Assembly (NCBI GenBank): GCA_039916305.1 | Contig: JBDSLR010000017.1 | Coordinates: 62,001-126,000, forward strand | Direction: 5' to 3' | Origin: JACMLD01 sp039916305 | GTDB lineage: Bacteria > Bacteroidota > Bacteroidia > Chitinophagales > Chitinophagaceae | Length of the DNA: 64,000 nucleotides | In this document: in pieces, positions 41,685-50,922 of the stretch | How the letters are laid out: the number at the start of each line of letters is the position of its first letter | Numbering within the stretch: the first letter of the stretch is position 1 | The notes under the pieces: model-generated | What the model saw: the letters and a program-made list of their open reading frames with translations, nothing else | Database searches by the model: none | What the model was told of the DNA's origin: nothing | Made by a program: the position numbers and the translations under genes

Positions 41685-42851
41685 TTATTTACCCGGCTTG
41701 CTGTTGCTAATCGCCTGCATCAGCCCCCGCATATAACCAAATGCATACAAAGAACCTATATTGCTGTACCCGGGGTTGGCATTGCTGTCTCCTGCCATGG
41801 TGGGTACATGATCCGGCCGTATCGGTCCCTTAAACCCGATATCATAATAGGCTTTCATGGCAGCATACATATCAATCTGTCCTTCGTCGTGGAAGGTTTC
41901 TTCAAATTTAATGCTCGGCTTCTTTCCACTCAGGTCACGTACATTTCTGAAATGAACAAAATGGATATTTTCTTTGCCAAAATCACGCACGGTGCTGGGG
42001 ATATCAACGCCCATCAGTGAAAAATTGCCCTGGCACATGGTAATGCCATTACTGGGGCTCTTAACAATGTTAAGCATGCGTTTGAAATTGGGCACACTTG
42101 TCATAATGCGTGAAATGCCCTTGATGCTGTCTACCTGCGGGTCATCGGGGTGCATTGCCAGTTTCATACCTATTTTTTCTGCTTCCGGCACCACAGCCTT
42201 TAGAAAATATTCAAGGTTTTTCCAAAGTGCATCCTTTGATACTTCGCCATATTCCGTAACGGGCAAATTCTTTACATCTTCATAATCAAAAGCGGTTACC
42301 AGTGCGCCGCCGCGACCGGGTTTATCCATTTGTGTGCGGTACCAGCTAACAACCGGCATCCAGTTGTAACAGATCACATCAATGCCGCCGTACTGTTTCA
42401 GGTTCTTCATAAACGTTATGAAGTTGGCAATCTCTTCATCTTTTCCAGCAAGGCCCAGTTTTGTTTTAGTGCCCAGCGAGGCAGGTCCTTCAATTACATT
42501 TAGCTGTAAACCTGCTTTCATCCATGCATCTTTATTGGCAGTAAGTGCTTTTGGGTCCCAGGGCGTGGCATCTGTAAGTCCGCTTAATTTTGGGTTGATG
42601 CCACCAACGGCGCCAAATACATCCATTTGCTTCATAAAAGCGATACGGCGTTCATCCATACCGCCAAAATAGGCTTCGCTCATTACCATGCCGGCATCTT
42701 TAACAGCGGTATGTACACTTTCTTTTGTGCTGCCTTTTGTATTGATATTGGGTGCAGCAGCCATAGCAGCTCCCAGCCCTCCAACAGACATGGCCGAAGC
42801 CAGCGTGGCGCTTTTTTTAATAAAATCCCTGCGGTTATTTTTCATATGCAT
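41685..42851 (-). CDS. uxuA: Tat-exported mannonate dehydratase-like protein 2
   Basis: A 388-residue UxuA-family TIM-barrel protein; the family dehydrates D-mannonate to 2-keto-3-deoxygluconate with Mn2+. Typical family stretches are present: MHPDDPQVDSIKGISRI, ITMCQGNFSLMG (Cys ligand), VHFRNVRDLSG (His), ETFHDEGQIDM and RPDHVPTMAGD. The N-terminus MKNNRRDFIKKSATLAS plus a hydrophobic stretch ending AAMAAAP is a twin-arginine signal. Cytoplasmic UxuA lacks this, so periplasmic location is predicted. The start could be either of two ATGs (42851 or 42845). It is near-identical to the upstream paralogue over its C-terminal two-thirds, indicating tandem duplication. Symbol given by family only. 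Confidence 0.88.
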   Translation of the reverse strand: MHMKNNRRDFIKKSATLASAMSVGGLGAAMAAAPNINTKGSTKESVHTAVKDAGMVMSEAYFGGMDERRIAFMKQMDVFGAVGGINPKLSGLTDATPWDPKALTANKDAWMKAGLQLNVIEGPASLGTKTKLGLAGKDEEIANFITFMKNLKQYGGIDVICYNWMPVVSWYRTQMDKPGRGGALVTAFDYEDVKNLPVTEYGEVSKDALWKNLEYFLKAVVPEAEKIGMKLAMHPDDPQVDSIKGISRIMTSVPNFKRMLNIVKSPSNGITMCQGNFSLMGVDIPSTVRDFGKENIHFVHFRNVRDLSGKKPSIKFEETFHDEGQIDMYAAMKAYYDIGFKGPIRPDHVPTMAGDSNANPGYSNIGSLYAFGYMRGLMQAISNSKPGK

Positions 42852-42879
42852 GTGTTTATATTATTATCAGATAAGTCAA

Positions 42880-42985
42880 ATTGCCCCGTTTTTGCCACAG
42901 CGCGAAATGAGATAATTCACAGAGGGATGAGAGGAATGCGTACGCCTCCTGTCTCCGCGAAAAAATGTCCTGCGCTTTGTGGTAA
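42880..42985. repeat. Imperfect palindromic TTGCCAC...GTGGTAA repeat, copy 1
   Basis: TTTGCCACAG near 42890 and CTTTGTGGTAAAG near 42974 face each other. TTCACAGAGGG and CCTCCTGTCTCCGCGAA form further partly complementary words inside. It sits between the two mannonate-dehydratase-like genes and resembles the segment at 44165-44275 ahead of the second copy. Confidence 0.5.
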
Positions 42986-43003
42986 AGATTTACAAGCATC
43001 AGC

Positions 43004-44131
43004 CTAAGCCTTATTTTTTTGTATCGATTCCATCAGCCCCCGCATATAACCCAGCGCAAACAAAGTTCCGATGGTACTGTAACCCGGGCGTTCATTGCTA
43101 TCGCCAGCCATTGTGGGCACATGGTCGGGCCGGATGGCGCCTTTATAACCAATATCGTAGTATGCTTTCATAGCGGCATACATATCAATCTGTCCTTCGT
43201 CGTGAAAGGTTTCTGTAAATTTAGTACTGGGTTTATTGCCACTCAGATCCTGTACATTCCTGAAATGTACATAATTGATTTTACCGGCTTTGCCCCAGCG
43301 CCTTACCAGCGATGGAATGTCTGCACCCATCAGTGAAAAATTGCCCTGGCACATGGTTACACCGCTGTATTTACTGGGCACAATGTTCAGCATGCGGTCA
43401 AAGTTTTCTACGCTGGTCATTATGCGCGAGATACCGCGGAGCTTATCTACCTGAGGATCATCCGGGTGCAGTGAAAGGTTCATGCCTATTTTTTCTGCTT
43501 CCGGCACTACTGCTTTCAGAAAGTATTCCAGGTTTTTCCAAAGCGTTTCTTTTGAAACGTCGCCATATTCTGATACAGGTAATTTTTTGGCATCTTCATA
43601 ATCAAAAGCCGTTACCAGCGCGCCGCCGCGGCCGGGCCTGTCCATGCTGGATCTGTACCAGCTAACCACCGGCATCCAGTTATAGCAAATGGTATCTACT
43701 TTGCCATACTGTTTCAGGTTCTTCATAAACGTTATGAAGTTGGCAATTTCTTCATCCCGGCCGGCAAGGCCCAGTTTTGTTTGTTCGCCCAGCGTTGGTG
43801 GTCCTTCTACCACGTTCCATTTCATGCCAAGTTTATCCCAGCTCTCTTTTACAGCAGTAATTGCTTTTGGTTCCCACGGCTTTACATCACCTGTGTTACG
43901 CGGGCTGTTTACGGCGCCAAATACGGCCATTTGTTTGGCCAGCGCTATGCGGGGAGAATCGAAAGCAGGAATAGAAAGAGAAAATTCCATACCGCCGTCT
44001 TTTGCAAGACTTTTTATAGTATCGGTTGATTTTTTAGGGGTATTTGCAATGGCTGAGCCGATGCCGCCAATGGAAGCAGCAGCGGCAAGCGAAGCAGTTT
44101 TTTTAATAAAATCCCTGCGGTTATTTTCCAT
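43004..44131 (-). CDS. uxuA: Tat-exported mannonate dehydratase-like protein 1
   Basis: A 375-residue paralogue of the next gene downstream. The signal is MENNRRDFIKKTASLAAAAS with a hydrophobic core ending GSAIA, again twin-arginine. Catalytic-type stretches match its twin: LHPDDPQVDKLRGISRI, VTMCQGNFSLMG, VHFRNVQDLSG, ETFHDEGQIDM, RPDHVPTMAGD. The N-terminal 90 residues differ more (FDSPRIALAKQMAVFGAVNS against a longer form), so the two may have different substrates. It follows the SusD gene by 157 nt that hold a palindromic repeat. Mannonate dehydratase activity is inferred from family only. Confidence 0.88.
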   Translation of the reverse strand: MENNRRDFIKKTASLAAAASIGGIGSAIANTPKKSTDTIKSLAKDGGMEFSLSIPAFDSPRIALAKQMAVFGAVNSPRNTGDVKPWEPKAITAVKESWDKLGMKWNVVEGPPTLGEQTKLGLAGRDEEIANFITFMKNLKQYGKVDTICYNWMPVVSWYRSSMDRPGRGGALVTAFDYEDAKKLPVSEYGDVSKETLWKNLEYFLKAVVPEAEKIGMNLSLHPDDPQVDKLRGISRIMTSVENFDRMLNIVPSKYSGVTMCQGNFSLMGADIPSLVRRWGKAGKINYVHFRNVQDLSGNKPSTKFTETFHDEGQIDMYAAMKAYYDIGYKGAIRPDHVPTMAGDSNERPGYSTIGTLFALGYMRGLMESIQKNKA

Positions 44132-44164
44132 ATTTTTTATTTTATAGTATAATCAGGTAAACCA

Positions 44165-44275
44165 TATTTTTTTGCCACGGAGCTTAGGGGGAGGCAACTC
44201 ACCGAGATATATGGGCGATAAATAAACCTCCTGTCCTCTGTGAAAAACCTCTTTTTCCGCTGTGCTGAGATTTGC
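44165..44275. repeat. Imperfect palindromic TTGCCACGGAG repeat, copy 2
   Basis: TTTTTTTGCCACGGAGCTTA at its left end, ACTCACCGAG and CCTCCTGTCCTCTGTGAAAA inside, and CGCTGTGCTGAGATTTG on the right are degenerate words of the same type as 42880-42985. It separates SusD from the first mannonate-dehydratase-like gene and could lower downstream expression. Confidence 0.5.
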
Positions 44276-44288
44276 TACGCTGAACATA

Positions 44289-45911
44289 TTATTTATCCCA
44301 CCAAACGGGGGTGGTATATAAATCCGGGCCCTGGCCAGCAATAGCAGCATCATAGTTTTCTTTGTTCAGTGCAGCTTCACTAACAGGATACTTTAAACGA
44401 AGCAGCATCTTACCGCCGGTGAAATTGCCGGGGTAATTAGGCGGCACCAGTGCCGGAATACCTGTACGGCGGATATTTGCAAATGCTTCAAAATTATCAT
44501 AGAACATAAAGAATGCCAGGTAAAACTGCGTGTGTATCTGTTCCATCTGCTGTGCCAGCGTGCCTGCCAGCGGATTGGCGGCAACGTAAGCGTCTATTGT
44601 TGCCTGTGAGATAGCAAAAGGCGCGGCCGACCCAAACAGTACGGGCGTTGGAAAAATATTGGTCATTTTCATGGATGCATTGATGGCATTTGCATAATGC
44701 GTTGCCGCAGGTGATGCATCCCATCCACGTGCTGATGCTTCTGCCAGCAGGAATTCCACTTCCGCATAGCTTTGAATTACGGTAGGTGCAACCAGGCTGG
44801 CAATGGTACCGGTGTTTGGTTCAGAGTAGTTAACCAGCTGGTCGTTGCTCCAGCCCGGAATCACATTTTTTATGGTAGCTGCGTCGTAACCGTTGGGCAA
44901 CCCTTTTTGCAAAGCGGGGTTGGTAGAGGTGGTTAGTTTTGCGTTCTGCTGACTTAAAATATTCCCCTCCCATAAAGTGCAGTAGAATGGTATCCGCGGA
45001 TCATTCCTTGCCTGCAGCATGTCTACCATTGTTTTGGCCAGTTTTACCGGTCCTTTTCCCTGGTTAGATTCCGGGAAGCTCTCCCTTTTCAGTTCTGCCG
45101 CATCCCTGTTTTCAGAATTGGTAGAGCCAGTTGTATGTTTAACATAGGCGATATCGTCATTGCTCTTCATTACACCGCCCGCGATGGCTTTCAATACCCA
45201 CTCTTTTGATTTGGCGGCATCCACATTGCTGAGGCGCATACCCAGGCGTAACATTAACGAATAGCCGAAAGTTTTCCATTTGGTTACATTGCCGCCATAC
45301 AGGATATCTGCTGAACCTACGCCGGTTTTTGAAGCGTCCAGCTGGCCAATGGCTGTTTGTAGTTCCGCCAGCATTTTTGGATAGATGTCTGACTGCTTGT
45401 CGTATTTTGGTTTGTACACGCCACTGATATAACCCTGGCCAGCTTCTGTATAAGGAACATCTCCGTAAATATCTGTAGCTCGGTGCAGCACAAATACCCG
45501 CCAGATACTACCGATTGCGTAGTAGTTTATCAGGTCCGGTTTGCCTTTAGTAGCGTCCAGCATCTGAGCCAGTTCTTTCAGGTGAATGGGGTAGATGGTT
45601 TCAAAAAGATCACCAAACTGTCCGTTTTCAAAGTTCTTATCGCCACTCCAGTTGGTACCCAGCGCGGCCATGTATTGATTGGTACCCGCAAAGTATTTAA
45701 TGCTCACGCGGTTGCGATCTGCTGTTCCCACACCAGCTGTTCTTACCTGGCTCATGGTAAGCAGGTTGCCCAGCACAGGTTCCGTGTAAGCATTCGGGTT
45801 AGTATTCAGTTCTTCAAAACCCTTGTCGCAGGAACCAATCAAAGCCGCTCCGGAAAACAGCACGCTTAGTGCCAGTACCCGGTTTATTAAATGTTGTTTT
45901 ATATAGCGCAT
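44289..45911 (-). CDS. SusD/RagB family nutrient-binding lipoprotein (locus A)
   Basis: A 540-residue surface lipoprotein (lipobox SGAALIGSC, Cys28) followed by DKGFEELNTNPNAYTEP, the usual opening of the SusD-like 2 group. SusD forms a lid over the SusC barrel and captures ligand. TPR-like helices are spread over the first 250 residues, and the C-terminus has FANIRRTGIPALVPPNYPG and LRLKYPVSEAALNKEN. It lies 41 nt downstream of its SusC partner. Ligand unknown; the downstream genes point to sugar acids or oligomers containing them. Confidence 0.94.
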   Translation of the reverse strand: MRYIKQHLINRVLALSVLFSGAALIGSCDKGFEELNTNPNAYTEPVLGNLLTMSQVRTAGVGTADRNRVSIKYFAGTNQYMAALGTNWSGDKNFENGQFGDLFETIYPIHLKELAQMLDATKGKPDLINYYAIGSIWRVFVLHRATDIYGDVPYTEAGQGYISGVYKPKYDKQSDIYPKMLAELQTAIGQLDASKTGVGSADILYGGNVTKWKTFGYSLMLRLGMRLSNVDAAKSKEWVLKAIAGGVMKSNDDIAYVKHTTGSTNSENRDAAELKRESFPESNQGKGPVKLAKTMVDMLQARNDPRIPFYCTLWEGNILSQQNAKLTTSTNPALQKGLPNGYDAATIKNVIPGWSNDQLVNYSEPNTGTIASLVAPTVIQSYAEVEFLLAEASARGWDASPAATHYANAINASMKMTNIFPTPVLFGSAAPFAISQATIDAYVAANPLAGTLAQQMEQIHTQFYLAFFMFYDNFEAFANIRRTGIPALVPPNYPGNFTGGKMLLRLKYPVSEAALNKENYDAAIAGQGPDLYTTPVWWDK

Positions 45912-45952
45912 ATAGTTTTATTTTAACGATAATAATAGTATTTCAATACCAG

Positions 45953-48900
45953 TTAGAATTTTACCAGCAGGTTAAGACCGTAGCTTCTTGCTGTGGGCAA
46001 ACCAAAATTTTCCAGGCCCTGGGCATTGCCATTGCTATAGCTTGATTCCGGGTCTATATTTCTCGCCGTATTATACAGCAGTGCCAGGTTGCGGGCTATT
46101 AATGAAATGCTGACTGACTGTATGGGGGTTTTTCCCAGTAATGATTTCGGCAGTGTGTAGCCAATGATAACCTGCCGTAATTTGATGAAATCAGCGTCTG
46201 TGATAAACTGGTCGGTGATGGTATTCCAGATCCCCTGGTAGTAAGTTTGTGCATTAATGGTGGCGGAATAAGGGTTGCCATTCTGATCAACACCGGAAAC
46301 TTTTACGCCGTTTTCACGTACACCGTTTTCAACTGTGCGTTTGTCAACACCAAACTGCGTACCATATGCATTGGTGGCAGAATATACCTGTGCGCCAAAT
46401 TTACCATCTATTAAAAAACCAATATTGAAACTTTTGAAAGAAAAATTATTACTGAAGCCCGCTGTTAACGGTGGCACGCCTTTACCCAGCGGTACCAGTG
46501 CACTTTGTAACGGAATACCGTTGGCGCTGTTGTATACAACGTTTCCTTTACTGTCGGTCCTCATCCTGTTACCGGCAATCATTCCAAACGGCATACCGGT
46601 AAAATGATATATCCAGCCATTTTCTGTACGGGTTCTGTTGGTGTTTTCACTTTGTCCGAATGTAATAGAGCTGATGCCTTCGCCAATGTACACCACTTCA
46701 TTTTTATTGTAGGCCAGGTTAAAGCTTGCATCCCAGTTCAGGCTTTTATTTTTTCCTTTGATGGGTGTGCCTGTGAGCAATAGCTCGATACCCTGGTTTT
46801 TTATTTTACCAACGTTCAGGGCAACTGCATTGTAGCCGGAAGTCCAGGGCACGGTAGCATTGACAATATCATTGGTAGTCGTTCTGTCGTAAAAAGTAAG
46901 ATCAACTCCTACCCGGCTGTTGAAAAACCGTGTTTCAATACCTATTTCACTGGTGGTGGACGTATACGGTTTTAATTTGTTGGGTATAGTAGTGCCTACG
47001 ATGTTTTGCAGCGTAGCCCCTGTACCGGACAACTGTGCCTGGTTCTGGTAGGTAAGATCTATGGCATATGGATTAGGAGCGCCGCCACCCACCTGGGCCC
47101 ATGAAGCCCGTAGTTTTCCATAGCTCAGCCAGCTGGGTTTGGTACCCAATGCATTGGAGAAAAGAAAGCTCAAACCAACAGATGGATAAAGCAGGCTGTT
47201 GTCTGCTATATCAAGTGTAGAGAACCAGTCGCGGCGTGCGGTCATGTTCAGGAACAGCAGATCATTGTAGCCGATATCTGCTGATGCAAAAATGGAATTA
47301 ATGGCAAACTCCCGGTAGGTCTGTGTAAACTGCTGCTGGCTGCCATTACCAACAAAATATTTAAAGGGCACATTGAAAAAGCCACTGCTCAGGTTTACCC
47401 CGTCATACATATTTTTCATCTGGTTGCCGCCCACCAGTGCACTGACTGAAAATTTGCCGATGCTTTTATTAGCACCGATAAGTCCTTCAAGATTGTATTC
47501 CTGGCTAATGTTCTGATCGCTTGTCATGCTTCCGCGGTTATTGAAAGCAAGCCCGGTTGGCTCAATGTTTACACCTTTCAGGTTAAAGCGGTCGATACCA
47601 AAACGTACCCTTGCGTACAGCCATTCGGTAATATTGTAACGTGCACTGAAAGACCCGATAAACCGGTTGCGGGTATCGCTGTTTACGATCTTGTTAACCG
47701 CAAAATAAGGATTGGTAGCATAGATATAATCATTCCACAGTACTTCATAGCCGGTGGCATCATAGCCTGGTTTAAGCACCCTTACGTCAATATTTGTGCC
47801 GATGAGTTGTGCACCGGTATTGGGGTTCTTCTGGAAGTCTGCTACAAACGTACGGTTGTCTGTGTTCTCAATATTATATTGCATATTTCCCTCAAACAGC
47901 AGCTTCTTTTTCAGGTTGGCATTCACACTCAGGTTAAATGTTTTGCGGTTAAGTGAATTATTGGGAACGATGCCTTTGTTTTCAAGATTGGAAGCGGAAA
48001 ACCGGAAATTGACTGACTCGTTTCCACCATAAAAAGCAATGGTGTTGGAAAAAGTTTTACCAGTATTGTAAAAGCTTTTGAGGTTGTCTTTCTGAGCAGA
48101 ATAGGGCCTGGCAATACCATCCGGTTGTATTACCGGCGAACCATCCAGTTTGGCGCCCCAGGAAAGTCTTCCGTTAGCAATGGCGTCTGCCTTGCTGAGT
48201 GGTGCAGTGCCCCTTGAACCGGAGCCATATTCATATTGCCAGTCGTACAGCTGGATCGGTGTTTCCCATGTATAGGTGCCGTTGTATTCAACACCCAATC
48301 CTTTTTGTGAGCGGCCCGATTTGGTAGTGATAAGGATAACGCCATTGGCAGCACGTGATCCATACAAAGCTGCTGCAGTTCCACCCTTCAGCACAGACAT
48401 GCTTTCAATATCGTCGGGGTTAATGCTGATTAGGCCATCACCACGGTCAATACCACCAAATGTACCGGCTGCACCCTGGTTTGAATTATTGATGGGAATG
48501 CCGTTTACTACATAGAGTGGTTGGTTATCGCCGTTGAGCGAGCCATTGCCCCGGATGACTACCCGGCTGGAACCGGCAGGCCCGGTAGCAGTGCTGGTAG
48601 CGTTTACACCGGCAACCCTTCCGGTGAGCGCATTGCCAAGATTGATTTCCTTTGCCTTATTTAAATCATCGCCGCCTACTTGTGTAACGGCATAGGTAAG
48701 CGATTTCTGATCTTTTTTAATGCCCAGTGCGGTAACAACTACCGTATTTAAAGAAAGTGTTTCTCTTACAAGTTTGAGGCTGATAGTAGTCTGGCCGCCA
48801 ACGGCTATTTCCTGCGGGGTAAAGCCAACAGATGAAATTACCAGTGTTACGCCAGCCGGTGCGCTGAGTGTAAATTTACCATCCGCATCAGTAGTGGTAC

Positions 48901-49414
48901 CCTGTTTGGAACCTTTTATATTGATGCTTACGCCCTGCAATGGCAGATCATCCGTATCTGTAATTCTGCCGGAGACGTCTACCGGTACCGGGGCTGCGAT
49001 AATAGGTATGGCTGTTTTCTTTGGCGTTGGTTTCTCCTTTAACACAATTGTCTTATCAACCAGGGAATAATCAAATGGCTGGTTGCGGAAGCATTCATTC
49101 AATGCATCCTGCAGCGATACCTGTTTTAATGAAACAGTTACGTTATTGGCCGCAGCCATCCATTCCTCGCGGTATACCATATGGTAACCACTCTGGTCTT
49201 TTATTTTTTTCAACACCTGCTCCAGCGGCGTATTTTTTGCCGTTATGGTAATTAGCTGTGCATTGCTTTTGGCGCTTACATTCATGCAGGCTACCAGTAA
49301 AATGATGGCTGTAAACTTCATAATTAACAGCGTTTTGGAAGCTCCCTTCCAACCTCCCGCAACAGGGGAGGCATAAGAGGCCTGTTTTGGTTTACAAAAA
49401 GACTTGAAATGCAT
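45953..49414 (-). CDS. SusC/RagA TonB-linked outer-membrane transporter with STN domain (locus A)
   Basis: A 1153-residue TonB-dependent transporter. After a signal (KFTAIILLVACMNVSAKSNAQ) an STN domain (about 55-120: ITAKNTPLEQVLKKIKDQSG) is present, the part that speaks to FecR. A carboxypeptidase-like domain (VSGRITDTDDLPLQGVSINI) and the SusC plug (VTALGIKKDQKSLTYAV, ITTKSGRSQKGLG) follow, then the 22-strand barrel ending YGLNLLVKF. With the upstream ECF sigma and FecR it forms an outer-membrane signalling system. The start could be ATG 49414 or ATG 49321; the DNA between them holds a CCTCCC/GGGAGG hairpin. Confidence 0.95.
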   Translation of the reverse strand: MHFKSFCKPKQASYASPVAGGWKGASKTLLIMKFTAIILLVACMNVSAKSNAQLITITAKNTPLEQVLKKIKDQSGYHMVYREEWMAAANNVTVSLKQVSLQDALNECFRNQPFDYSLVDKTIVLKEKPTPKKTAIPIIAAPVPVDVSGRITDTDDLPLQGVSINIKGSKQGTTTDADGKFTLSAPAGVTLVISSVGFTPQEIAVGGQTTISLKLVRETLSLNTVVVTALGIKKDQKSLTYAVTQVGGDDLNKAKEINLGNALTGRVAGVNATSTATGPAGSSRVVIRGNGSLNGDNQPLYVVNGIPINNSNQGAAGTFGGIDRGDGLISINPDDIESMSVLKGGTAAALYGSRAANGVILITTKSGRSQKGLGVEYNGTYTWETPIQLYDWQYEYGSGSRGTAPLSKADAIANGRLSWGAKLDGSPVIQPDGIARPYSAQKDNLKSFYNTGKTFSNTIAFYGGNESVNFRFSASNLENKGIVPNNSLNRKTFNLSVNANLKKKLLFEGNMQYNIENTDNRTFVADFQKNPNTGAQLIGTNIDVRVLKPGYDATGYEVLWNDYIYATNPYFAVNKIVNSDTRNRFIGSFSARYNITEWLYARVRFGIDRFNLKGVNIEPTGLAFNNRGSMTSDQNISQEYNLEGLIGANKSIGKFSVSALVGGNQMKNMYDGVNLSSGFFNVPFKYFVGNGSQQQFTQTYREFAINSIFASADIGYNDLLFLNMTARRDWFSTLDIADNSLLYPSVGLSFLFSNALGTKPSWLSYGKLRASWAQVGGGAPNPYAIDLTYQNQAQLSGTGATLQNIVGTTIPNKLKPYTSTTSEIGIETRFFNSRVGVDLTFYDRTTTNDIVNATVPWTSGYNAVALNVGKIKNQGIELLLTGTPIKGKNKSLNWDASFNLAYNKNEVVYIGEGISSITFGQSENTNRTRTENGWIYHFTGMPFGMIAGNRMRTDSKGNVVYNSANGIPLQSALVPLGKGVPPLTAGFSNNFSFKSFNIGFLIDGKFGAQVYSATNAYGTQFGVDKRTVENGVRENGVKVSGVDQNGNPYSATINAQTYYQGIWNTITDQFITDADFIKLRQVIIGYTLPKSLLGKTPIQSVSISLIARNLALLYNTARNIDPESSYSNGNAQGLENFGLPTARSYGLNLLVKF

Positions 49415-49598
49415 AACTTTGATTTGTTTAGGTTTAATAATAAACAGTCCGTCGAACGATTGTATTGAAGATTAACCTGATACCGGCCGGTGTGCTCCAA
49501 CACGCCGGCTTTTTCATTGGTTAAAATTTTACTTTTGAGGTGTGGCTTGTCTGCCCCTTTGTTTTTAATTGTTTTCATGCGGCGGCAAAGCCATGTTC

Positions 49599-50792
49599 CT
49601 ACAACGGTTGCACGGATACTTTTTTACCGGTGATGGTAAAATGTACGCCGCTTAATTCCATTACTTCCAAAACTTTTGACAAATTCATGTTGCGGGGTAT
49701 ATCACCGGAAATACGCCCTGGCGGTATGCCATCAGTGTAGGATACTTCTACATCGTACCACCTGGCTATTTGCCGCATAATGCTGGCAATACCGGCTTTT
49801 TTCATCACAAAAAGTCCATCTTTCCAGGCAACTGCTTCCTGCACGTCCGCATCTTTTACCAGTTTTATTTTTCCTCCGTGGCTTAACTGCAATTGCTGGC
49901 CAGGTGACAGCAATACGGCCGAATGCATGCTATTTATTTTTACGCTGCCTTCCAGCAGGGTGGTGCTGGTGTTTTCTTCATCATCATAGGCGTTCACATT
50001 GAAATGGGTTCCCAACACCTGTATTTCCATGCCGTTGCTGCTCACCATAAAAGGCCTTTTTGCATCATGGGCTATTTCAAAATAAGCTTCACCGGTAATA
50101 CTGATTTTTCTTTCCTTGCCTGTAAAGGCAGTAGGGTAGGTAACTGATGAGGCGGCATTGAGCCATATTTTGCTGCCATCAGACAGCTGTAACTGATACT
50201 GCTTTCCCTTTGTGGTAGTCATTGTATTATACACTACTTCTTCTACGCCATGCGCTATATTGTTATAACTTAACTGCCCCTGCTGGTTCAGTAGTTTACT
50301 ATTGCCCTGGATAAGCGTGTTATTGCCTGCACTGTCAAGCACAATCTGTCTGCCATTTGAAAGCGTAAGTATGGCGCCGCTGGTACCGGGTTGTATCTCA
50401 GCTGATCTTGCCGGCGCGGGCAGTGAGGCTGCGACTGGCTTATTTGCAACCGGCTGCAGCAAGTAGAAGCTGCTTATGCCAAGGAGTAAAATAATGGAAG
50501 CTGCTGCGGTAATGCGCAACCATGCAAAGGAACGGCGGCGAAGAACAGGCTCCGCCTCATCGCTCATTGTCTTTTCATGTATTTGCTGGTAAACCTGTTC
50601 CCAGTTTACTGCGGGAACAAGATCGCGGGTATCAAATTTTTCTATCAGCTGTTGAATATGCCGGTGAACGGGCTGCTCATGCTGTTCATCGCTCTTTATC
50701 AGGGAAAATAATTCCTGTTCTTCTGCTTCCGTTGTTTTGCGGTTGCAGTAGGCCTCCATTAAATAGGCTAATCTTTCCTGGTTGAATGGCAT
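49599..50792 (-). CDS. FecR family anti-sigma factor
   Basis: A 397-residue inner-membrane regulator. The N-terminal cytoplasmic part (about 1-80, AYLMEAYCNRKTTEAEEQEL) binds the ECF sigma. A membrane helix follows near 95 (AAASIILLLGISSFYLL). The periplasmic FecR domain (TYPTAFTGKERKISITGEAY, FEIAHDAKRPFMV) and the C-terminal DUF4974 domain (LSKVLEVMELSGVHFTITG) should contact the STN domain of the SusC encoded 184 nt downstream. Ligand binding at SusC would release the sigma factor. It follows the sigma gene by 130 nt. Confidence 0.94.
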   Translation of the reverse strand: MPFNQERLAYLMEAYCNRKTTEAEEQELFSLIKSDEQHEQPVHRHIQQLIEKFDTRDLVPAVNWEQVYQQIHEKTMSDEAEPVLRRRSFAWLRITAAASIILLLGISSFYLLQPVANKPVAASLPAPARSAEIQPGTSGAILTLSNGRQIVLDSAGNNTLIQGNSKLLNQQGQLSYNNIAHGVEEVVYNTMTTTKGKQYQLQLSDGSKIWLNAASSVTYPTAFTGKERKISITGEAYFEIAHDAKRPFMVSSNGMEIQVLGTHFNVNAYDDEENTSTTLLEGSVKINSMHSAVLLSPGQQLQLSHGGKIKLVKDADVQEAVAWKDGLFVMKKAGIASIMRQIARWYDVEVSYTDGIPPGRISGDIPRNMNLSKVLEVMELSGVHFTITGKKVSVQPL

Positions 50793-50922
50793 AATCGTTA
50801 GAATAAATCATTACACAAACAGCGTGTTGCGGCAATGTGTATAAAGTAAGAGAGCGGCAGCATATAAAATGTACCAGTCAGTGTAAAAAATATTTTGGGG
50901 GATGGCTGCTGCCCTATTGAAG

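Noticed and set aside
43312..43665. 117-codon plus-strand frame opposite a mannonate-dehydratase-like gene
   Set aside because: It is antisense to conserved catalytic-type motifs, so a shadow.
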